Shown: positions 1 through 6,164 of the stretch, in pieces
Layout of the letters: each line of letters begins with the position of its first letter
Position numbering within the stretch: the stretch's first letter is position 1
Assembly (NCBI RefSeq): GCF_020829685.1
Contig: NZ_JAIVFR010000150.1
Coordinates: 1-10,064 of the forward strand
DNA length: 10,064 bases
Origin: Nostoc sp. CHAB 5715
GTDB taxonomy: Bacteria; Cyanobacteriota; Cyanobacteriia; Cyanobacteriales; Nostocaceae
Reading direction: 5' to 3'
Program-made: the position numbers and the translations under genes
The notes under the pieces: model-generated
The model's input: the letters and a program-made list of their open reading frames with translations, nothing else
The model's database searches: none
Told to the model about the DNA's origin: nothing

Positions 1-134
1 ATGATGACACTGTCCAGCAGGACCGGGAAATCCTTTTCAAAGACATCATCTAATAAATTAATGGATAATATATCTTCATTATCCAGGTTAACAGACGTTT
101 CGTCCGAAACTAAAAACAACTTTGACGTAATCAT
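1..134 (-). CDS. Partial hypothetical protein running off the left edge
   Basis: From an ATG at 134 an open frame runs 44 codons without a stop to the window edge, starting MITSKLFLVSDETSVNLDNE and continuing with acidic and hydrophobic residues. I do not recognise the family. No good Shine-Dalgarno sequence precedes the ATG and an in-frame TAA lies just upstream. A second minus-strand frame (183 down to 88, starting MAESILKDYLTLTKEYYDYV) overlaps it and also looks protein-like. The two frames become one if a single base is removed from the A5 run at 112-116 (T5 on the coding strand). The true gene may therefore start at 183 and carry a frameshift or sequencing error. It lies downstream of the SDR gene on the same strand, so it could be the next gene of that transcript. 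Confidence 0.35.
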   Translation of the reverse strand, partial: MITSKLFLVSDETSVNLDNEDILSINLLDDVFEKDFPVLLDSVI

Positions 135-236
135 AATATTCTTTGGTTAGCGTTAAATAATCTTTTAAAATACTTTCTGCCATGCGGATGTTTATAATTG
201 CTAAAAAATTGTTCCCCTGCCCTGTTTTCCCGGATT

Positions 237-1181
237 TTACGATCTTCGCCCCGGATATTCCGCCCCTGACGCCCATGTATCACCCCTACGGGGTTCTATT
301 TCTCCGATTACTTTGTCGTGTTCAGCAACAGGTTGGTAAAAATTATTTGGTGCATCTTCAGACTTCGGCTCGGAACTATGCTGTAACTTGAAGCCGACAA
401 GCAGTAATAGTGAATCTACTAATGGTGGTGAGATGCGCTGTACCAAATCTAATATTTTAGCTACATCCCCAACTAAGTAGTCACGAGTTGGATGTTCGGC
501 TACGTAGAGGATAGCATCAGCTACAAGTTTAGGCTCGTAGTAAGGTGGTATCCCGGCAGGCTTTACGCCTAATTTCGTCAGCCCATTGTTCCAGAAGGGA
601 CTGTTGATCACTGCTGGCTTTACACTTGTGACGCTGATAGGCCATTTTTCATGTTGCAACTCAACGCGCATGGCTTCGATAAAACCCTCGACCCCGTGCT
701 TGGCTGCCGAGTAAGCACTTTGGTAGGGGAGCGATCGCGTACCTTCCACAGAAGAGACATGGATCAGTGCCCCCCCTCCCTCACGCTTCAGATGGGGTAA
801 GGCTGCCATTGCACCATACACCTGTCCCATGAGATCGACATCAATAACATGCTTAAACTCTTCTGGTGTTGTATTGTCGAAAGTGGCAAAGATGCCGATG
901 GCGGGGACATGTACCCATGTATCGAGTCGCCCGTAAACTTCCACAGTTTTATCTGCGATCGCCTTAACTTGGTCAAATACTTCCACATCGGCCACAATAT
1001 AAGTTGCCTCACCGCCAAAGCTGCGAATCTCCTCCACTAAAGACTTTAGCTTCGACTCACCGCGAGCGGAGACTACCACTTTTGCCCCGCGTCTAGCAAA
1101 CTCAAGAGCTGTAATTCGTCCGATACCACTGGAGGCTCCAACGACGGAAACAACCTGCTGATTGATTGGCTTTAATTTCAT
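237..1181 (-). CDS. Short-chain dehydrogenase/reductase with altered NNAG motif
   Basis: This is a 314-aa classical SDR, presumably an NAD(P)-dependent cytoplasmic oxidoreductase of unknown substrate. The cofactor motif GASSGIG is at residues 15-21, the conserved Asp of the adenine pocket is near D65, and the catalytic set is S144, Y157 and K161 (HVSS and YSAAK). The place where classical SDRs have NNAG reads HVPA (residues 91-94), so the usual structural Asn is absent. The protein is about 60-70 residues longer than a FabG/PhaB-type SDR. The extra part is C-terminal, with a hydrophobic stretch (DSLLLLVGF) and a charged tail, as in SDRs of the cd05360 (SDR_c3) type. The ATG at 1181 has an AAGGAG Shine-Dalgarno sequence 8 bases upstream. 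It follows the alpha/beta-hydrolase after about 96 bp containing heptamer repeats and a hairpin. It is clearly distinct from phaB, and a role in PHB metabolism is only positional inference. Confidence 0.88.
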   Translation of the reverse strand: MKLKPINQQVVSVVGASSGIGRITALEFARRGAKVVVSARGESKLKSLVEEIRSFGGEATYIVADVEVFDQVKAIADKTVEVYGRLDTWVHVPAIGIFATFDNTTPEEFKHVIDVDLMGQVYGAMAALPHLKREGGGALIHVSSVEGTRSLPYQSAYSAAKHGVEGFIEAMRVELQHEKWPISVTSVKPAVINSPFWNNGLTKLGVKPAGIPPYYEPKLVADAILYVAEHPTRDYLVGDVAKILDLVQRISPPLVDSLLLLVGFKLQHSSEPKSEDAPNNFYQPVAEHDKVIGEIEPRRGDTWASGAEYPGRRS

Positions 1182-1199
1182 AAGTGTTACTCCTTAAAA

Positions 1200-1240
1200 G
1201 GGATTGGGGATTGGGGATTGGGTACTGGGGATTGGGAATT
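1200..1240. repeat. GGGGATT heptamer tandem repeat (STRR-like)
   Basis: The unit GGGGATT occurs in about three adjacent copies (1200-1219), then once more after GGGTACT, then as a degenerate GGGAATT. Short tandemly repeated heptamers of this kind are a known hallmark of heterocystous cyanobacterial genomes. It sits between the alpha/beta-hydrolase and the SDR gene. Confidence 0.75.
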
Positions 1241-1275
1241 AAAATTCATTCCTAGAGTCCCTAGTCCCCAGTTCC
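1221..1275 (-). terminator. Imperfect hairpin just downstream of the alpha/beta-hydrolase stop
   Basis: GGTACTGGGGATTGGGA (1221-1237) pairs with TCCCTAGTCCCCAGTTCC (1258-1275) with one bulge and two mismatches, leaving a 20-base loop. It begins 2 bases beyond the hydrolase stop codon on the coding strand. No clear U-tract follows, so it could be a weak terminator, an mRNA-stabilising structure between cistrons, or simply a by-product of the heptamer repeats. Confidence 0.4.
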
Positions 1276-1277
1276 AT

Positions 1278-2123
1278 TCACAAATGACAAGCAAGAAACT
1301 GGTTCAATGCGTCGGTAAATAATTCAGGACGCTCGACTTGGGGTAAGTGCCCGCAATTGGGTATCAAAGCTAGGTGTCCTTGCTTTAGACGGCTGACTGC
1401 ATCTTGAGCTTGATAATTCGGCAAAACTAAGTCATTAATACCCCATACAACCAGGGTCGGCATCTCTACCTTTGGTAGGTAGTCGAGTACTATCTGCTTC
1501 TGTCCTAATACATATATTTGAGAACGCAGTATAGATAAATTTGCTTCTAAAAAGCCTGGAACAAGCCCCAGCCGCTCTTGTTCTGCTAGCCATGTGTTGG
1601 GAACTTGCAAGGGATTAGCAAAAAGCAACGCCGCCCGTGACCACGCCCTTTGCTTCGCGCCCAAAGGTGTTTGGCTCCAGGCGATCGCTAACTCTCCGTA
1701 CAAGGGCAAAGTCAAATTTGACAGAAGTGGGTTGACGAATTGGCTAAATCCTATACTGTCTACCAGTACTAATGCTGGTACACGTTCGGGATTTGACAAC
1801 GCAAAGCGTAGAGCAATCAAACCACCTAAGGAATTGCCTACGAGTACTGCCCGTTGAATTTCTAAAGCGTTGAGAAAATCGGCTAAGAATTCTGTCAAAA
1901 ATTCCAGCGAATATTCACGCTTGGGTTTAGCACTATCCCCAGCACCTGGGAAATCTACGGCTATAACACGATGTTTAGTTCCTAGAGCAGATATTACCCA
2001 AGACCAATCAACAGCGCTATCACCGACTCCATGTATCAGAACTAACGGTGGATCATCATTACCCCCTGTCAAATAGCGAATATTGAGTTCATTTACATCT
2101 ATTTGCCGCTTTTCAAATCCCAT
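1278..2123 (-). CDS. Alpha/beta-fold hydrolase
   Basis: This is a 281-aa alpha/beta-hydrolase with the full catalytic set: oxyanion segment HGVGD (31-35), nucleophile S98 in GNSLGG, acid D231 in WGINDLVLP and H259 in NCGHLPQVERP. The residue order and length fit the broad epoxide hydrolase/esterase/meta-cleavage hydrolase superfamily; the substrate cannot be read from sequence. There is no signal peptide, so it is presumably cytoplasmic. The ATG at 2123 is preferred because GGGAG lies 11 bases upstream; an in-frame ATG at 2141 would add six residues but has no Shine-Dalgarno sequence. It lies about 84 bp after phaB on the same strand, so co-transcription with phaAB is plausible. A role as an intracellular PHB depolymerase or hydroxyacyl-CoA thioesterase is possible but is inference. 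It is not a PHA synthase, because the nucleophile is Ser rather than Cys. Confidence 0.9.
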   Translation of the reverse strand: MGFEKRQIDVNELNIRYLTGGNDDPPLVLIHGVGDSAVDWSWVISALGTKHRVIAVDFPGAGDSAKPKREYSLEFLTEFLADFLNALEIQRAVLVGNSLGGLIALRFALSNPERVPALVLVDSIGFSQFVNPLLSNLTLPLYGELAIAWSQTPLGAKQRAWSRAALLFANPLQVPNTWLAEQERLGLVPGFLEANLSILRSQIYVLGQKQIVLDYLPKVEMPTLVVWGINDLVLPNYQAQDAVSRLKQGHLALIPNCGHLPQVERPELFTDALNQFLACHL

Positions 2124-2166
2124 GTTCACAGTTACTCCCATTTAAATTTGTCATTTATTAAAGATT

Positions 2167-2180
2167 GGAATTTAAATTCC
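2167..2180. repeat. Perfect 14-bp palindrome between phaB and the hydrolase gene
   Basis: GGAATTTAAATTCC is fully self-complementary and lies in the short spacer between the phaB stop and the hydrolase start. It could be a regulator site or the base of a small hairpin. It is AT-rich, so chance is a serious alternative. Confidence 0.3.
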
Positions 2181-2207
2181 TAATCCCCCCAATACCCCAT
2201 CCCCTAC

Positions 2208-2930
2208 TCATGTGTGATGAGCGCCGTTAACTCGTACAACTGTACCAGTAACGTAGCTGCTGGCTATTGGCGAGAGCAGAAATGCTACTGCCCAAGCAAC
2301 CTCTTCCGGTTTCCCAAAGCGAGACAGAGGAATCTCAGACAAAATCCGTTGCTTGACTTTATCTGAAATCGGGGTGAGCATATCAGTCTCAATAAATCCC
2401 GGTGACACAGTATTAGCCCGCACTCCGTAACGCGCCGCTTCTAGAGCCAGAGATTTTGTCAAGCCAATCGTTCCTGCCTTGGATGCTGCGTAGTTTGTCT
2501 GGCCGAGATTTCCTCGTTCGCCGGAAATTGAAGTGATACAGACAACAGAGCCAGAATGCCGTTCGTACATCTTGGGAATAACGGGTTTTAAGGTGTTGTA
2601 CACTCCTTTCAAGTTAGTGTCAATTACTGCATCCCAGTCTGCCGTTGTCAGTTTTGGGAAAAAATTGTCTCGCGTAATTCCAGCATTAGCCACAACCCCG
2701 TAGATTGGGCCAAGTTTCTCTTCAACCTTTTGTGTCACTGCCTCCATAGCTGCTTTATCGGTGACATCGGCTGAGATTGCCAAACTCCCCATCTGCGGAT
2801 TGTAATCGCTGCGGTAGGTGTAAGCTACTTTAGCTCCCAACTCCAAAAGCAGATTGACGATCGCAGCTCCGATTCCCCGATTACCGCCAGTTACCAAAAC
2901 CACTTGATCTTCCAATCCCAAAGATGCCAT
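2208..2930 (-). CDS. phaB: Acetoacetyl-CoA reductase PhaB (NADPH-dependent)
   Basis: This 240-aa SDR reduces acetoacetyl-CoA to (R)-3-hydroxybutyryl-CoA, the second step of PHB synthesis, in the cytoplasm. Visible motifs are TGGNRGIG (14-21), NAG (82-84), N106, and the catalytic S134, Y147 and K151. The segment GITRDNFFPKLTTADWDAV and the C-terminal ending RVNGAHHT closely match what I recall of Synechocystis PhaB (slr1994), which argues for PhaB over the related FabG. Length is normal for the family. The ATG at 2930 has only a weak Shine-Dalgarno sequence. It follows phaA after about 117 bp that include a dispersed repeat, so translation is not coupled to phaA. Confidence 0.93.
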   Translation of the reverse strand: MASLGLEDQVVLVTGGNRGIGAAIVNLLLELGAKVAYTYRSDYNPQMGSLAISADVTDKAAMEAVTQKVEEKLGPIYGVVANAGITRDNFFPKLTTADWDAVIDTNLKGVYNTLKPVIPKMYERHSGSVVCITSISGERGNLGQTNYAASKAGTIGLTKSLALEAARYGVRANTVSPGFIETDMLTPISDKVKQRILSEIPLSRFGKPEEVAWAVAFLLSPIASSYVTGTVVRVNGAHHT

Positions 2931-2988
2931 AAGTTAAACCAATTCAAAATTTCACAACAGTTAAAATAATTCGTATTTGGCACTCTTA

Positions 2989-3045
2989 ATTACGAATTAC
3001 GTTAGCGTAGCGGTAGCGAGTCCGCGAGCGTCATTACGAACTACG
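2989..3045. repeat. Small dispersed repeat flanked by 13-bp direct repeats
   Basis: The 31-bp GC-rich core (3002-3032, starting TTAGCGTAGCGGTAGCGAGT) is flanked by ATTACGAATTACG (2989-3001) and ATTACGAACTACG (3033-3045), matching at 12 of 13 positions. Very small mobile repeats are known from Nostoc genomes, and this GCGTAGCGGTAGCGAG type of sequence is familiar from intergenic regions there. It lies 2 bases beyond the phaA stop codon, in the phaA-phaB spacer. Copy number cannot be judged from one window. Confidence 0.55.
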
Positions 3046-3047
3046 AA

Positions 3048-4241
3048 TTATCTCAGCCTCTCCAGTGCGATCGCAGTACCGCCACCAGTCCCGTGACAAA
3101 CTGCTGCCAATCCAAACTGCCCGTTTTGCTGCTGCAAAGCGTTGAGTAGTGTTACTAAGATTCGCGCTCCTGAAGCCCCAATGGGATGCCCTAAAGCGAT
3201 CGCCCCGCCATAGACATTTAATTTTTCATAAGGAACGCCCAACTCCCGATTGAACAATACATTGCTCAGAGCAAAGGCTTCGTTGTTTTCAAACAAATCA
3301 AAATCGTAAATTTTCATTTTGAGTTTGTCTAAAAGCTTGTTCACTGCCAAGATGGGAACTTCGGGGAACCGCCAAGCTTCTCCTCCTGTCCATACTCCAC
3401 CAATCAACCGTGCTAGAGGATTGAGTTGGTAGCGTTCTACTGCTGTTTTACTTGCCAAAACTAGAGCTGCCGCTCCATCGGATATTTGACTGCTGTTACC
3501 AGCCGTGAACACCCCATCTGATCTGAAAGTAGGCTTCAGCCCAGCAAGAGTTTTTAAAGTAGTTTCGGGGCGAATTCCTTCATCTTGATCTACAACTTGT
3601 AAACCTTTCTTACCTGCAATCTCAATTGGTACAATCTCTTCTTTAAACAAGCCTTGCTCAGTCGCTTGGGCTGCTCTAGCTTGGGAAAAGAAAGCTACTT
3701 CATCCAACTCATCCCGCGTAATTTGGTAAGCAGTTGCCAGTTGTTCTGCTTGCTCTCCCATCGTTTCGCCACTGATGGGATCGGTGAGTCCGTCATGCAG
3801 TAAAACATCGGTGAGTTGTTCTGGTGAACCTAATAAGGATTTGTAGCCCCATCTAGCTCGTTGCGATAGCAAAAAACCTGTCTGGGACATAGATTCCATG
3901 CCTCCAGTCAGTACCATTTGGGCATCACCAGAACGAATAGCGGTAACGCCGTTAATCGCACTCATCATTCCCGATGAACACACCATATTTACTGCATATC
4001 CGTTCACCTTCTGCGGAATTCCAGTTTTGAAAGCTGCTTGACGAGGTAATGATTGCCCATGTCCGGCGCTAAGTACATTACCAAAAATATACAAGTCTAA
4101 AGCTTCTCCTGATACTCCCGCTCGTTCCAAGGCTGCACGCATGGCGATCGCACCTAAGTCTACTGGAGACAAATCTGCCAAGACACCTCCAAATCTACCA
4201 AGCGGTGTGCGTACTGCTGAGACAATATAAGCTTCTTCCAT
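3048..4241 (-). CDS. phaA: Acetyl-CoA acetyltransferase (beta-ketothiolase) PhaA
   Basis: This 397-aa thiolase condenses two acetyl-CoA into acetoacetyl-CoA, the first committed step of PHB synthesis. The acyl-binding nucleophile is C88 in MVCSSGM; H352 in GHPIGASGAR and C382/H383 in CHGTGGG complete the active site, at nearly the positions known in biosynthetic thiolases. The text (YIVSAVRTPLGRFGG, FENNEAFALSNVLFNR) closely resembles Synechocystis PhaA. I chose ATG 4241 because family members start M-x-EAYIVSAVRTP; in-frame starts at 4250 (ATG) and 4253 (GTG) would add three or four residues. A weak minus-strand promoter candidate lies upstream (TTGATT at 4305-4300, CATTAT at 4281-4276, spacer 18). 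It is separated from phaC by a gene-free interval with two MITE-like elements, so it probably has its own promoter. Confidence 0.95.
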   Translation of the reverse strand: MEEAYIVSAVRTPLGRFGGVLADLSPVDLGAIAMRAALERAGVSGEALDLYIFGNVLSAGHGQSLPRQAAFKTGIPQKVNGYAVNMVCSSGMMSAINGVTAIRSGDAQMVLTGGMESMSQTGFLLSQRARWGYKSLLGSPEQLTDVLLHDGLTDPISGETMGEQAEQLATAYQITRDELDEVAFFSQARAAQATEQGLFKEEIVPIEIAGKKGLQVVDQDEGIRPETTLKTLAGLKPTFRSDGVFTAGNSSQISDGAAALVLASKTAVERYQLNPLARLIGGVWTGGEAWRFPEVPILAVNKLLDKLKMKIYDFDLFENNEAFALSNVLFNRELGVPYEKLNVYGGAIALGHPIGASGARILVTLLNALQQQNGQFGLAAVCHGTGGGTAIALERLR

Positions 4242-4324
4242 ACTTCTCATCACTTTAGGGAATTAAAAATTGAAAATAATGAAACAACTTTGAATTTTAA
4301 ATCAATTATTATTTCTAACTTCTC

Positions 4325-4463
4325 AGGACTTACGCAAAAACTCTCTGCAACTCTTATTCCTTCTCCTGTCGGAGACGCCAAGGGCGAACGTGTCCTTCGT
4401 GCCTTCTCTGCGAGACGCACTCGCGTTCGCGGTTCGTTATTCCGTGACTCATGCGTAAGTCCT
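4325..4463. mobile_element. MITE-like element with 12-bp perfect terminal inverted repeats
   Basis: AGGACTTACGCA (4325-4336) and TGCGTAAGTCCT (4452-4463) are exact reverse complements bounding 139 bp. The interior is GC-rich with partial palindromes and has no credible coding capacity, so a non-autonomous element is likely. TTCT occurs one base outside each end (4320-4323 and 4465-4468) and may be a target duplication, but four bases is weak evidence. The AGGACTTACGCA end is familiar from cyanobacterial intergenic repeats. Its mobilising transposase family cannot be assigned here. Confidence 0.7.
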
Positions 4464-4488
4464 ATTCTGTAAAAAATTGCTTTTGCTT

Positions 4489-4568
4489 GAATGATTTATT
4501 TTGCTAAAATAAACATATTAAAGACTGTAATATTAATTTATAATATTTTTAATATCAATAAATCATTC
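4489..4568. repeat. AT-rich segment bounded by a 12-bp inverted repeat
   Basis: GAATGATTTATT (4489-4500) and AATAAATCATTC (4557-4568) are perfect complements around a 56-base interior that is almost pure A/T with several TAATATT-like words. It could hold promoter elements for the plus-strand mini-ORF or for phaA. Low complexity makes chance pairing quite possible. Confidence 0.35.
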
Positions 4569-4658
4569 TTTAGAAGTAAATGGGATTTTGTATAAAAAAA
4601 TATAAGTATTAATATAAATAGACAGCATAAACACCATTCAAGAGGAGTAAATATAATA

Positions 4659-4712
4659 ATGGATTTTTTCAATACTTTTGAGCAGTTTTTCAGACCGTTC
4701 AACGAAGCCTAG
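4659..4712 (+). CDS. Possible 17-aa peptide ORF with strong Shine-Dalgarno sequence
   Basis: ATG GAT TTT TTC opens a 17-codon frame encoding MDFFNTFEQFFRPFNEA and ending in TAG. It is preceded by AGAGGAG (4641-4647), 11 bases from the ATG. This is the only plausible plus-strand translation unit in the window. The peptide is Phe-rich (6 of 17) and amphipathic and matches nothing I recognise. It ends 16 bp before the 166-bp MITE. It could be a real small peptide, a leader, or the remnant of a gene lost when the element inserted. The long spacing and tiny size keep confidence low. Confidence 0.25.
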   Translation: MDFFNTFEQFFRPFNEA

Positions 4713-4728
4713 AGGATGCTTTTTAATC

Positions 4729-4894
4729 AGGGCTATTTCATTCTCATCTAGCCCGCCTCAGAATGAATTCTGAGTCTAATAGCGAAAGTCATCTAAAGAT
4801 GACTGAGGAAAGGTTCTAGCCCGTTTTAACGGACTTTAGCTATTAGCCTAGAACTTTAGTTCTGGGCGGTTTATGTATACAATGAAATAGCCCT
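4729..4894. mobile_element. MITE-like element with 14-bp perfect terminal inverted repeats
   Basis: AGGGCTATTTCATT (4729-4742) and AATGAAATAGCCCT (4881-4894) are exact reverse complements bounding 166 bp. Inside are perfect short palindromes (CTCAGAATGAATTCTGAG and AGTCATCTAAAGATGACT), the pair CTAATAGC/GCTATTAG, and smaller hairpins such as CCGTTTTAACGG, so either strand would fold strongly. There is no ORF. CTTTTTAAT (4719-4727) and CTTTTCAAT (4896-4904) flank it one base outside each end, matching 8 of 9, and could be a decayed target duplication. Lying 26 bp past the phaC stop, its RNA structure may serve as the phaC terminator. Confidence 0.72.
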
Positions 4895-4920
4895 ACTTTT
4901 CAATAACTGGGAATCTACAA

Positions 4921-5976
4921 TTATTCTCGCGCCTTCAGCCAATCGGCAATTGTTGGCGGTAGGTCTTTTTGAACTTTGCTGCTCACATACATACCAATAT
5001 GTCCAACTGGAAACGATCGCACTGTATAATCAACACTGCCAACATATTTCTCAAGAGCTAAAGATGATGCCGGTAAAACTAGATGATCCTGTTCGGCATA
5101 AATGTTTAAAATTGGGATGTGGATATTCCCCAAATCTACTCGCTTATTGCCAATCTCAATTTGACCTTTAATTAATTTGTTTTCTTGATAGAAGTCCTTA
5201 ATAAATTGTCGAAAAGTCTCTCCAGCTTGATCTGGACTGTCAAAAATCCACTTTTCCATGCGGAGAAAATTGAGCAGCTTGTCCTCATATTCAACAATCT
5301 CCAGTAGATCAATATACTTTTTGACACCCAACTGAAAAGGCTTCAGCATTACGAAGACAAAGTTGAGAAAGTTGCCAGGAATGTTACCTAAAGTGTCAAC
5401 TAGAAGATCCACATCTAATGCTTGTTTCCCTAAACTGCTTCCACTCCATACATTGAGAAGTCCTTCATTGATGTGAAAATCGACTGGCGTAACCATAGTA
5501 ATTAGGTTTTTTACCTTTTCTGGGTAAAGGGAACTGTAGCAAAGACTGAAGGTTCCCCCCTGACAAATTCCCAATAAGTTAATCTGCTCTAAGTTGTGGC
5601 GATCGCGGATGATATTTACACAGTTATTGATATATCCATTGATGTATTTATCAATACTGAGCCAGCGATCGTCTTGGTTAGGATATCCCCAGTCAATCAA
5701 GTAAACATCTAGACCAAGGTTGAGTAAATTGGCAACAAGCGATCGCCCCTCTTGTAAATCTACAATGTAGGGACGGTTAACTAAGGCATAAACAATTAGG
5801 ATCGGAATATTAAACAACTTATCCACCTGGGATTGGAAGTGGTATAGTACTACCTTGTCTTCCCGGTAAACCTCTTGCTTAGGTGTCACCCCAATCTGAA
5901 TCTCTTGTTCGCGCAGGCGGTTGAAGATATCTACGCTATTAACTAGCTTTTCGATTAGCTCGATAGACTCGTGCAT
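4921..5976 (-). CDS. phaC: Class III poly(3-hydroxyalkanoate) synthase, catalytic subunit PhaC
   Basis: This 351-aa alpha/beta-fold synthase polymerises (R)-3-hydroxybutyryl-CoA into PHB on granules, as a complex with PhaE in class III systems. The lipase-like box reads GICQGG with catalytic C138; D297 (AEQDHLV) and H326 (FPVGHIGMYVS) complete the triad. Conserved blocks LIVYALVNRPY, DVYLIDWGYP and FLRMEKWIFDSPDQAGETFR match class III PhaC from Synechocystis and Allochromatium as I recall them, and about 355 aa is the family norm. ATG 5976 is preferred because AGGA lies just upstream and homologues start similarly (L/MHE-...). The frame could open at a TTG at 6018, adding 14 residues without a good Shine-Dalgarno sequence. 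Its 5' leader carries a long hairpin, and a 58-aa membrane protein lies between it and the phaE-like gene. Confidence 0.95.
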   Translation of the reverse strand: MHESIELIEKLVNSVDIFNRLREQEIQIGVTPKQEVYREDKVVLYHFQSQVDKLFNIPILIVYALVNRPYIVDLQEGRSLVANLLNLGLDVYLIDWGYPNQDDRWLSIDKYINGYINNCVNIIRDRHNLEQINLLGICQGGTFSLCYSSLYPEKVKNLITMVTPVDFHINEGLLNVWSGSSLGKQALDVDLLVDTLGNIPGNFLNFVFVMLKPFQLGVKKYIDLLEIVEYEDKLLNFLRMEKWIFDSPDQAGETFRQFIKDFYQENKLIKGQIEIGNKRVDLGNIHIPILNIYAEQDHLVLPASSLALEKYVGSVDYTVRSFPVGHIGMYVSSKVQKDLPPTIADWLKARE

Positions 5977-6030
5977 CGTTTCCTGATAACATTTTGGATG
6001 AGAAAAACGAAAGTTCAAGCCTTAGAAAAA

Positions 6031-6086
6031 TATGGCAGTGCTTTTACCCAAATAAGGGTTTTTGAGAAACTAAAAGCACTACCATA
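6031..6086 (-). promoter_or_regulatory. Hairpin in the phaC leader
   Basis: TATGGCAGTGCTTTTA (6031-6046) and TAAAAGCACTACCATA (6071-6086) pair at 15 of 16 positions around a 24-base loop that itself contains ACCC/GGGT. On the coding strand the structure ends about 55 bases before the phaC ATG. It may act as an mRNA stability or processing element between the small membrane protein gene and phaC, or as an attenuator. There is no U-tract. Confidence 0.45.
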
Positions 6087-6164
6087 CATTTTGCTGAGGA
6101 TCATGTTATATCTGAAATTTCAATGTCATCAAAAAACAAAAATGTCCTGTTTCAATAAATAGGA

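Larger units (their letters stand above)
4242..4920. other. Gene-free phaC-phaA interval
   Basis: This 679-bp gap holds no convincing gene. From left to right it contains a short AT-rich phaA leader, a 139-bp MITE-like element (4325-4463), a very AT-rich segment with a 12-bp inverted repeat (4489-4500 and 4557-4568), a 17-codon plus-strand ORF with a strong ribosome-binding site (4659-4712), and a 166-bp MITE-like element (4729-4894) ending 26 bp from the phaC stop. The spacing suggests that element insertion enlarged what was once a shorter phaC-phaA spacer. Confidence 0.7.

Noticed and set aside
182..391. Plus-strand 69-aa frame
   Set aside because: Overlaps the end of the SDR gene on the opposite strand, lacks a ribosome-binding site and has no protein-like pattern.
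1200..1275. Heptamer repeats considered as a CRISPR remnant
   Set aside because: Unit is 7 bp without spacers and matches the STRR type of heterocystous cyanobacteria; no cas genes are present.
1594..2076. Two plus-strand frames of 87 and 68 aa
   Set aside because: Antisense shadows of the alpha/beta-hydrolase, whose catalytic motifs are clear.
4290..4472. Plus-strand 60-aa frame
   Set aside because: It is the translation of the 139-bp MITE-like element and its terminal repeats, with arginine-rich text from palindromic GC sequence.
5977..6018. N-terminal extension of phaC from a TTG start
   Set aside because: No suitable Shine-Dalgarno sequence; the ATG at 5976 has AGGA upstream and fits homologue starts.
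5971..6162. Plus-strand 63-aa frame
   Set aside because: Covers the phaC leader hairpin and the start of phaC in antisense, with no ribosome-binding site.
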